From BM714 sp964644525 (GTDB lineage: Bacteria > Bacillota > Clostridia > Peptostreptococcales > BM714), in the NCBI GenBank assembly GCA_964644525.1, contig CAZXWC010000055.1, positions 1 through 10,875 of the forward strand: DNA of 10,875 nt, written 5' to 3'. How positions within the stretch are numbered: position 1 is the stretch's first letter; each line of letters begins with the position of its first letter. Shown one piece after another: positions 5,766 to 10,875 of the stretch. Both the position numbers and the translations under genes were made by a program. The notes beneath the pieces are model-generated. The model was not told where the DNA came from and searched no databases. It saw nothing but the letters and a program-made list of their open reading frames with translations.

Positions 5766-5800
5766 TCTATAGTGAAGTCTATAATATAAAATTTCTGGAG
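5766..5800 (+). promoter_or_regulatory. -10 box and ribosome binding site of the aminotransferase gene
   Basis: A perfect TATAAT at 5780-5785 and a strong TGGAGG ending at 5800, 8 bases before the ATG, are visible. No good -35 box lies 16-18 bases upstream of the -10, so the promoter may be weak or activator-dependent. A direct repeat TCTATA occurs at 5766-5771 and 5778-5783, overlapping the -10. Confidence 0.45.
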
Positions 5801-5808
5801 GTTTTAAC

Positions 5809-6990
5809 ATGTTGGCCAACAAATTGAAATTCATTACACCGTCCTACACCCTGGGCATTGCTTCCAAGGTAAAGGCCCTTAGGGAATCCGGAGAAAAAAT
5901 AATAAATTTGAGTGTCGGGGAACCGGATTTTTACACTCCCGAAACAGCCAAGGATTGGGCAAAAACAGCACTTGACGGCAACAAGACCAAGTACGATGCC
6001 GTTTCGGGACTGTCAGAGCTTAAGAAAGCCATAATCGAAAAGTTCAAGGCTCAAAACGACCTTTGCTACGGGGAGAGCGAAATTGTGGTTTCAAGCGGGG
6101 CAAAGCATTCCATAACAAACGCTCTTATAGCTATTCTCAATCCCGGAGACGAGGTCATGATTCCCAAGCCTTATTGGGTTAGCTACCCCGAAATGGTCAA
6201 ACTTACTGGAGGAGTCCCCGTTTTCGTCGACACCAAGAAGGACTCAAACTACAAGGTAACTTCGGCTGACCTTGAAAAATCGCTGACTGCAAAGAGCAGG
6301 ATTCTTTTCCTTACCAACCCGTCAAACCCCAGCGGAGCGGTATATAGGCGGGAAGAGCTTATGGATATTGGAAACTGGTGCGTAAAAAATGGTGTGTTAA
6401 TAATTGCCGATGAAATATACGAACGCATCACATTCGACAGGCCCTTTGTTTCCATAGCCTCATTGTCCGATGAAATAAAGGAAATGACAATAACCGTAAA
6501 CGGAATGTCGAAATCCGCCGCGATGACGGGCTGGAGAATAGGCTACACTGCATCCACAGAGGAAATTGCAAAGGCCATGTCGACTATACAGGGCCATTTG
6601 GTCTCGCATCCGGCAACTGTTTCCCAATGGGCTGCATACGGAGCAATGGCCTTTTGCCAGGCTGAAACCGACAAGATGGTTGAGACCTACAAGCAAAGAA
6701 GGGACGCCGCTGTCAAGATTTTGAAGGATATCGAAGATATTTTCCTTGTGAAACCGGAAGGCGCCTTCTATCTTTTTATTGATCTTTCAGCCTACAAGTC
6801 CTTCTTCCCTGAAGGCGAAAGCTTTTCGGTGGCCTTTTGCGAAAAACTGCTTTCGGAAAAGAAGATTGCCGTGGTTCCGGGAAAAGCATTCGGAATGGAC
6901 GATTTCATAAGAATTGCCTATGCCTGCGACACAGAAGAGCTTGCTGCGGGCCTGGAAGGCATTAAAGCCTTTCTTTCGGAACTCAAGTAA
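5809..6990 (+). CDS. Class I aminotransferase, aspartate aminotransferase (subgroup Ib-like)
   Basis: A PLP-dependent transaminase, 393 aa, the usual length for the AspC/AAT subgroup Ib; the likely reaction is amino-group transfer between aspartate (or an aromatic amino acid) and 2-oxoglutarate in the cytosol. Visible hallmarks in order are NLSVGEPDFYTP (substrate-side N-terminal strand), KYDAVSGLSELKKAI, SSGAKHSITNAL (phosphate binding), NPSNPSGAVY (Asn-Pro motif), IADEIYERI (Asp201 and Tyr204) and NGMSKSAAMTGWRIGY, whose Lys235 forms the PLP aldimine. Near the end, DDFIRIAYA supplies the Arg that binds the substrate carboxylate. TGGAGG lies 8 bases upstream of the ATG. The gene stands alone on the plus strand and ends facing rplY. 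Exact substrate preference cannot be settled from sequence. Confidence 0.92.
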   Translation: MLANKLKFITPSYTLGIASKVKALRESGEKIINLSVGEPDFYTPETAKDWAKTALDGNKTKYDAVSGLSELKKAIIEKFKAQNDLCYGESEIVVSSGAKHSITNALIAILNPGDEVMIPKPYWVSYPEMVKLTGGVPVFVDTKKDSNYKVTSADLEKSLTAKSRILFLTNPSNPSGAVYRREELMDIGNWCVKNGVLIIADEIYERITFDRPFVSIASLSDEIKEMTITVNGMSKSAAMTGWRIGYTASTEEIAKAMSTIQGHLVSHPATVSQWAAYGAMAFCQAETDKMVETYKQRRDAAVKILKDIEDIFLVKPEGAFYLFIDLSAYKSFFPEGESFSVAFCEKLLSEKKIAVVPGKAFGMDDFIRIAYACDTEELAAGLEGIKAFLSELK

Positions 6991-7003
6991 TTTATTGCAA
7001 ATA

Positions 7004-7029
7004 AGACCCGGACTTTTCAGTCCGGGTCT
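7004..7029 (+). terminator. Hairpin terminator after the aminotransferase gene
   Basis: A perfect 11-pair stem AGACCCGGACT / AGTCCGGGTCT with a TTTC loop begins 13 bases after the stop. The tract that follows (CTTTGGGC) is a weak U run, so termination may be incomplete. Being perfectly symmetric it could also act from the other strand, as a back-up to the rplY terminator. Confidence 0.65.
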
Positions 7030-7037
7030 CTTTGGGC

Positions 7038-7068
7038 AAAAAAAGGCCCGAACCGCAAGGTCCGGACC
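7038..7068 (-). terminator. Rho-independent terminator of rplY
   Basis: On the minus strand GGTCCGGACC pairs with GGTTCGGGCC (10 pairs, two of them G-U) around a TTGC loop and is followed by seven T. The two wobble pairs form only in minus-strand RNA, which fixes the orientation. It lies 13 bases beyond the rplY stop. Confidence 0.9.
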
Positions 7069-7081
7069 GCTTTATTAATTT

Positions 7082-7708
7082 CTACTCTTCTTCTTCTATT
7101 TCTTCTTCCTCTTCAAGCCCTTCTTCAGTCTCTTCTTCTTCTACTTCAACTCTTGATGCCATTCCGAGCGAAACAACAATGTCGTCAGGATCGGCAAACA
7201 CTTCAATCTCCTCATTTTTAAATACCGGAAGATCCTCAACTGTGATTGTCTCTTTTTCATTGAGAAGCTTGCAGTCTATATCTACAGACTGGATGAGGTT
7301 CTTAGGCAATGTTTCGATTTCTATCTCGCTGAGTTGCTGCTGAACAACCATATTTCCGCCTTCTGCCGCTTCCCTGTTGTAGAGGTGTACAGGAATTTTG
7401 ACCTTGATTTTTTCACCGCTGGTCAATTCTTGAAAGTCGATATGGATTACGTTTCTGATAACCGCATCCCTTTGGATTTCCTTGACTATTACAAAGATTT
7501 CCTCTTCTCCAATTTTGATGTTCATGCTTGAGCCCGGAGCCATGCTGCTGTCATAACGCTTGACTTCGTTGCCGGATATCGTTATTAAACGATTGTCCGA
7601 ATGCTTTCCGTATACAACTGCTGGAACCAAGTCGTCTCTGCGGAGTTTTTTCAACGCCGGCGTAGAGCTGGTCCCCCTTTTTTCCGCTTTAAGAATAATG
7701 TCTTTCAT
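7082..7708 (-). CDS. rplY: 50S ribosomal protein L25 / general stress protein Ctc
   Basis: 208 aa, the long Ctc/TL5 form of L25, which binds 5S rRNA in the large ribosomal subunit. Residues 1-92 are the L25 domain: LKAEKRGTSSTPALKKLRRDDLVPAVVYGKH, then IFVIVKEIQRDAVIRNVIHIDFQEL. About 95-185 is the TL5 beta domain (KIKVKIPVHLYNREAAEGG, LPKNLIQSVDIDCKLL, ITVEDLPV). The last 20 or so residues are a strongly acidic tail of almost only Glu, common in clostridial Ctc proteins. The start ATG follows AAAGGAG by 8 bases. It has its own promoter-like sequence and a strong terminator, so it can be expressed apart from dnaX-yaaK-recR, though read-through from recR is possible. In B. subtilis ctc responds to general stress; nothing here shows a sigma-B promoter. 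Confidence 0.95.
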   Translation of the reverse strand: MKDIILKAEKRGTSSTPALKKLRRDDLVPAVVYGKHSDNRLITISGNEVKRYDSSMAPGSSMNIKIGEEEIFVIVKEIQRDAVIRNVIHIDFQELTSGEKIKVKIPVHLYNREAAEGGNMVVQQQLSEIEIETLPKNLIQSVDIDCKLLNEKETITVEDLPVFKNEEIEVFADPDDIVVSLGMASRVEVEEEETEEGLEEEEEIEEEE

Positions 7709-7741
7709 TTGTATTGCTCCTTTCGTTTAGGTTCTTTTTTC

Positions 7742-7767
7742 ATTATATCAGAAATAACGCAATTTCT
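7742..7767 (-). promoter_or_regulatory. Extended -10 promoter of rplY with an inverted repeat
   Basis: On the minus strand TGATATAAT forms an extended -10 (TATAAT at 7742-7747) about 34 bases upstream of the ATG. No recognisable -35 lies 16-18 bases upstream. Between lies the inverted repeat AGAAAT-6-ATTTCT (7750-7767), placed where a repressor would block polymerase. Confidence 0.55.
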
Positions 7768-7777
7768 CCCTCTATCT

Positions 7778-8383
7778 TTATAATTCCCTGCGGCCTTCAA
7801 CAGCCTTTGCCAGAGTTACTACGTCTGTGTACTCCAGGTCTCCTCCGACGGGAATTCCATGGGCTATTCTGGTTATTTTGATGCCTGTCCCTTTAATAAG
7901 CCTTGAAAGATACATGGCCGTGGCTTCCCCCTCAATTGTAGGATTTGTGGCCAGTATGACTTCACTCACTTCGTCCGAATGCTCTTGGATCCTCATTATG
8001 AGCTCCTTTATGCGGATTTCCTCCGGTCCCCTGCCTTCCATTGGAGATATTGCCCCATGCAAGACATGGTAGAGCCCTTTGTATTCTCGGGTCCTTTCCA
8101 TGGCCGCTACATCTTTTGGCGATTCGACCACGCATATGGTGCTTGTGTCCCTTTTGGGATTGGTGCAGATATTGCAGGGATCACTCTCTGTTATATTGCA
8201 GCAGACCGAACAAAAAACTATTTTCTTTTTTGCGTCCACCATGGCTTTTGCCAATCCGTATACGTCCCTCTCTTTGGCTTCCACAATATGGAAAGCAAGC
8301 CTTTGTGCTGTTTTTCTTCCTATTCCCGGCAGCTTTGACAACTCTTCAATCAACCGGGTTATTGGAGCAGCGAATTCTTCCAT
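7778..8383 (-). CDS. recR: Recombination mediator protein RecR
   Basis: 201 aa, typical RecR length (about 198-200). RecR works with RecO (and RecF) to load RecA on gapped DNA. The order of domains is complete. A helix-hairpin-helix lies at KLPGIGRKTAQRLAF (residues 17-31). A four-Cys zinc finger follows, with C58, C61, C70 and C73 (CSVC ... CNIC). The Toprim domain starts at STICVVESPKDVAAME (Glu87) and continues through LHGAISPMEG and LATNPTIEGEATAMYL. The C-terminal Walker-B-like HGIPVGGDLEYTD closes the protein. AGAGGTG precedes the ATG. It begins 11 bases after yaaK on the same strand, the conserved dnaX-yaaK-recR operon. Confidence 0.97.
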   Translation of the reverse strand: MEEFAAPITRLIEELSKLPGIGRKTAQRLAFHIVEAKERDVYGLAKAMVDAKKKIVFCSVCCNITESDPCNICTNPKRDTSTICVVESPKDVAAMERTREYKGLYHVLHGAISPMEGRGPEEIRIKELIMRIQEHSDEVSEVILATNPTIEGEATAMYLSRLIKGTGIKITRIAHGIPVGGDLEYTDVVTLAKAVEGRREL

Positions 8384-8394
8384 TGATACACCTC

Positions 8395-8730
8395 TTAAAA
8401 GCCCGGTATATTCATTCCCCCGGTCAATTTTCCCAGTTCCTTCTGTTGGTATTCGTCAGCCTTTCTTACTGCTTCGTTGACTGCGGCCACTATAAGGTCC
8501 TCAAGCATCTCTACGTCATCCGGGTCTACGACCTCGGGAGCTATTGTCATTTCAAGAATTTCCTTTTTACCGTTTATCTTGATGTTGACTGCTCCGCCAC
8601 CTGCTGCGACTTCCATTTCGGCCGCGTCTACTTCGGCCTGCTTTTTGGCCATGTCCTGTTGCATCTTTTGTGCCTGCTTAAGCATCTTGCTCATATTCCC
8701 CGACATTCCGGGCATTTTGTTCTTAGCCAT
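8395..8730 (-). CDS. YbaB/EbfC family nucleoid-associated protein
   Basis: 111 aa, the usual length for the YbaB/EbfC (YaaK in Bacillus) family, a dimeric DNA-binding protein associated with the nucleoid. The N-terminus has the long helix MSKMLKQAQKMQQDMAKKQAEVDAAEMEV, followed by the beta hairpin GGGAVNIKINGKKEILEMTIAPEVVDPDD and the C-terminal helix EDLIVAAVNEAVRKADE, ending in the family's typical GGMNIPGF. The ATG has GGAGGG five to six bases upstream. It lies 23 bases after dnaX and 11 before recR. In other bacteria this gene is co-transcribed with both neighbours, and its role is thought to be linked to recombinational repair. Confidence 0.96.
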   Translation of the reverse strand: MAKNKMPGMSGNMSKMLKQAQKMQQDMAKKQAEVDAAEMEVAAGGGAVNIKINGKKEILEMTIAPEVVDPDDVEMLEDLIVAAVNEAVRKADEYQQKELGKLTGGMNIPGF

Positions 8731-8753
8731 TTTTTCCCTCCATTTGAATATAT

Positions 8754-10457
8754 TCAGTCTTCTATTTCTATGATTCCTTCAAACCCTTTAAAAACCTCTT
8801 TTATCCTGGTCTCCTCCTCGCCCGGCGGCATACTCCCGCCCCACGAGTCCTGCATTAGACAATCTATTTCAAGGCAGCAATCCGTTTCTTCCTGAATTAC
8901 GGATTCAATCATGCTCTTGTTTGCCTGACCGTTCAATTTATTCATATGCACATCATAACCATCCTTGAAAAGCAAAAGCAACTTGCCTTTCACTATATCC
9001 TTGGGAATGGCCTCCCTGAGAAGGGCGTGCGTAAGCTTGCTTTTTTCCTTTACCCCGAGCAGAATATCATTCCATTTGTCCATGAGGTCTGAAAAATATA
9101 TTGTTTCACCTGACAGCATTTCATTTGGGTCAGCGACGCTTTTAACAACTTCACTTTTTATCTCTTCACCCTTTTTTACACTTTTCTTTTCTGGCAGGTC
9201 TCTTTTTAAGGCAGTTTTACCGGACTTGGGTTTTTCTGGCTTTTCGCCACTTGGCTTTTTATATTTTGCCTTTTCGACTGCGGAATTATGAATTCCGCTT
9301 TCCTTTAGCTGCGCCAGGTCTCTTTCCGCTTTTTCGAGCCTTTGAAGCACCGAATCGAGGGAATTGTCGTATTCCGGCCTCAGCATTCTTAGAATCAGCA
9401 TCTCTATCAGTATCCTGGGCTCCGGCGCATACTTTACCCTGTATTCGTAATCCGAAAGAAGGTCGAGGCTTCTCAGTATAAAGGGTGTCCCGGCTTTCTT
9501 TCTTTGTTTTCTCAGCCTCGTCAGATGTTGGTCCCCCAGTGCAAGTATCTTTGCCGCCGATTCCTTGAGCCCCGAAATCATAAGGGCCCTCATATGTTGG
9601 GTAAGGTCCCTGAGGAACTGGTTTGTCTCTTTTCCTGCCGAAAAAATCTCTTCAAGCTTTTCAAACGCTCCGTCTGCGTCCCCATTTATTATGCTGTCCA
9701 GGAATTCGAATATTAAATCGTCGGCTGAAACGCCCAAGACCTTCTGCACGACTTCCTTTGTAACCGCCCCCTGTGTAAAGGCCAGGCACTGGTCTAGAAT
9801 GCTGAGAGCATCCCTTACTCCTCCGTCGGCCTTCCTGACTATTATTTGCAGGGCCTCTTGCTCTGAATCTATTTCCAGATCCGCCAGGATGCATTTGAGC
9901 CTTTCAAGCAGTTCATCCTGACCGACACGCCTGAAGTCGAACCTCTGGCACCTGGATCTTATGGTTTCAGGTATTTTTTCCGGTTCGGTTGTCGCCAATA
10001 TGAAAACCGTATGCGACGGCGGTTCTTCGAGTATCTTGAGCAGTGCGTTGAATGCACCCTTTGAAAGCATGTGCACCTCGTCTATTATATAGACCTTGTT
10101 CCTGGCTTTTGACGGAGCATAGCGCGCATTTTCCCTGAGCTCGCGAACATCGTCAACGCTGTTGTTTGACGCCGCGTCTATTTCAACCACGTCCATTATG
10201 GACTCTTCCAGTATGCCTTTGCAAATTTCGCACTTGTTGCAGGGTTCGCTTCCGTCGGGCTTTTGGCAATTGATTGCCCTTGAAAGGATTTTTGCCGTGG
10301 ATGTCTTTCCTGTTCCCCTTATACCGGCAAAAAGGTATGCATGTGCTATTGTTTCCTGGCTTATTTGATTTTTCAAGGTTTCAACTATGGATGCCTGTCC
10401 TATGACATCCTCAAAAACCATTGGCCGATACCTTCTGTACAAAGCAGTATAAGACAA
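8754..10457 (-). CDS. dnaX: DNA polymerase III subunit gamma/tau (clamp-loader ATPase)
   Basis: 567 aa; the ATPase of the sliding-clamp loader. Domains: RuvB-like AAA+ with Walker A GIRGTGKTS (45-53), four-Cys zinc module (C64, C73, C76, C79), Walker B VYIIDEVHML (D126, E127), the SRC sensor region LATTEPEKIPETIRSRCQRFDF; a collar domain to about residue 365; then a Lys/Pro/Glu-rich linker and a tau-specific C-terminal domain. I start it at the TTG 10455-10457: AAGGAGG lies 8 bases upstream and the protein then begins MSYTALYRRYRP, the family's standard N-terminus. The in-frame GTG at 10466 overlaps that AAGGAGG and cannot use it. In the linker, codons GTA AAA AAG (9179-9171) make the slippery heptamer A AAA AAG, followed in the -1 frame by GGG TGA, which would give a gamma form of about 430 aa. 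Confidence 0.97.
   Translation of the reverse strand: MSYTALYRRYRPMVFEDVIGQASIVETLKNQISQETIAHAYLFAGIRGTGKTSTAKILSRAINCQKPDGSEPCNKCEICKGILEESIMDVVEIDAASNNSVDDVRELRENARYAPSKARNKVYIIDEVHMLSKGAFNALLKILEEPPSHTVFILATTEPEKIPETIRSRCQRFDFRRVGQDELLERLKCILADLEIDSEQEALQIIVRKADGGVRDALSILDQCLAFTQGAVTKEVVQKVLGVSADDLIFEFLDSIINGDADGAFEKLEEIFSAGKETNQFLRDLTQHMRALMISGLKESAAKILALGDQHLTRLRKQRKKAGTPFILRSLDLLSDYEYRVKYAPEPRILIEMLILRMLRPEYDNSLDSVLQRLEKAERDLAQLKESGIHNSAVEKAKYKKPSGEKPEKPKSGKTALKRDLPEKKSVKKGEEIKSEVVKSVADPNEMLSGETIYFSDLMDKWNDILLGVKEKSKLTHALLREAIPKDIVKGKLLLLFKDGYDVHMNKLNGQANKSMIESVIQEETDCCLEIDCLMQDSWGGSMPPGEEETRIKEVFKGFEGIIEIED
9166..9177 (-). other. Possible programmed -1 frameshift site in dnaX
   Basis: The minus strand reads A AAA AAG in frame at 9177-9171, then G GTG A. 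Slipping back one base after AAG gives GGG TGA, so the product ends one residue beyond the slip, as E. coli gamma does (GAG TGA there). It lies in the linker between the collar domain and the tau-specific domain, the right place for a gamma/tau switch. No convincing upstream Shine-Dalgarno-like stimulator is visible; downstream, CTGAC / GTCAG could form only a weak stem. Confidence 0.45.
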
Positions 10458-10485
10458 GTGCCACACCTCCTTGCAATCTAATAAG

Positions 10486-10491
10486 ATTATA
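10486..10491 (-). promoter_or_regulatory. Candidate -10 box upstream of dnaX
   Basis: The minus strand has a perfect TATAAT here, about 29 bases upstream of the TTG start of dnaX and downstream of the SRP RNA terminator. No good -35 hexamer is spaced correctly (TGGTAG at 10509-10514 is the 17-base option). The position is right for a separate dnaX promoter, but the evidence is one hexamer. Confidence 0.4.
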
Positions 10492-10542
10492 CAATAAAAA
10501 CAGCTTCTCTACCACTTGATGCCGCCTTTAGACTGCAATCTT

Positions 10543-10570
10543 CATAAAGAAACCCGTCCGTATGGACGGG
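10543..10570 (-). terminator. Rho-independent terminator of the SRP RNA
   Basis: On the minus strand CCCGTCC pairs with GGACGGG (10553-10570) around an ATAC loop, followed by TTTCTTTAT. It lies about 24 bases after the predicted 3' end of the SRP RNA, so the primary transcript would be trimmed to the mature end. Confidence 0.85.
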
Positions 10571-10593
10571 CAAGCTCTTTTTTATCAAATTAA

Positions 10594-10863
10594 TGCCGCG
10601 CACCTTACTCCGACATAATCTCCCGAGCGTTACCTCAGCAGTTGGCTCCGACCAGGAACCCCTGCGGCACATGAAAGATCCCGCTTATGGCTGCTTCCTT
10701 CCGGACCTGACCAGGTTCACAAGTTTCCATTGCGCAGGACCCAATCTTCAACACTACTTGCTGCGGGCAGACCCCGAAAAACTGATGCCTCGGAAAGGAA
10801 TTCGATCCTGCTGTAGCGGATTGCAGGTTACAGGGCACCGCTATCTCCCCATCTAGCGCGGCA
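10594..10863 (-). ncRNA. ffs: Signal recognition particle RNA, long Gram-positive type (scRNA)
   Basis: The minus strand carries the near-invariant SRP domain core GGTCAGGTCCGGAAGGAAGC (about 10693-10712), which binds Ffh next to the GGAA-capped apical loop. The 5' region (GGGGAGATAGCGGTGCCCTG and the CTGCAATCCGCTA stretch) matches the Alu domain of the B. subtilis 271-nt scRNA as I remember it, as do GGGTCCTGCGCAA and ATGTGCCGCAGGG of the central helix. The ends pair as TGCCGCGC (10856-10863) with GCGCGGCA (10594-10601), closing helix 5 and giving about 270 nt. Exact ends may differ by a few bases. The RNA works with Ffh and FtsY to target nascent membrane and secreted proteins. It sits just upstream of dnaX as in Bacillus; its promoter is outside the window. 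Confidence 0.95.
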
Positions 10864-10875
10864 AACCTCAAATCC

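Noticed and set aside
7082..7145. GAA/GAG-rich stretch as a simple-sequence repeat
   Set aside because: It encodes the acidic tail of L25/Ctc, a common feature of this family in clostridia, so no separate repeat element is needed.
8041..8895. Long plus-strand open frame of 284 codons
   Set aside because: It lies antisense across recR, yaaK and the end of dnaX, which are unmistakable genes. Its Cys/Phe/Leu/His-rich translation is typical of a reverse-strand shadow.
10593..10871. Open frames of 87 (plus) and 78 (minus) codons at the right end
   Set aside because: They coincide with the SRP RNA, whose conserved core and pairing ends explain the sequence.

Overview
The window looks like part of a draft genome of a low-to-mid GC Firmicute of class Clostridia. 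The evidence is the about 270-nt Gram-positive-type (long) SRP RNA, AAGGAGG-type ribosome binding sites nearly everywhere, and a gene order on the minus strand (ffs - dnaX - yaaK/ebfC - recR ... yaaO-type decarboxylase - tmk) that follows the replication-origin-proximal order known from Bacillus subtilis. I infer the class only; I cannot name a genus. A run of exactly 100 N at 1950-2049 marks a scaffold join of probably unknown length.

Right part (7082-10863, minus strand): SRP RNA with its own terminator, then dnaX (clamp-loader tau subunit), yaaK/ebfC and recR. rplY (ribosomal protein L25/Ctc) follows with its own extended -10 promoter and a strong terminator. DNA replication, recombinational repair and translation/secretion genes are packed together. 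dnaX should start at a TTG at 10457 and carries an E. coli-like A AAA AAG slippery heptamer followed at once by a TGA in the -1 frame.

Middle (5405-7077): a short plus-strand island. It holds a 51-residue, very basic unrecognised small ORF with a promoter-like sequence upstream and a hairpin terminator downstream, then a class I (AspC-type) aminotransferase ending at back-to-back terminators shared with rplY.

Left part (19-5404, minus strand): an Orn/Lys/Arg decarboxylase gene split by one in-frame TAA, overlapped by ATGA with a thymidylate kinase-like gene whose Walker A motif has Ala in place of Ser/Thr. Next come a TPR protein and a protein carrying the helical domain usually attached to macro domains. 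After these, a structured leader runs into a gene of which only six codons survive before the assembly gap. Beyond the gap lie rmuC and an unrecognised 130-residue protein.

Most of the window is ordinary housekeeping DNA. The items most worth a second look are the possible programmed frameshift in dnaX, the structured leader that flanks a Shine-Dalgarno sequence, the small basic ORF, and the interrupted decarboxylase. I see no CRISPR array, tRNA gene, transposase or prophage.
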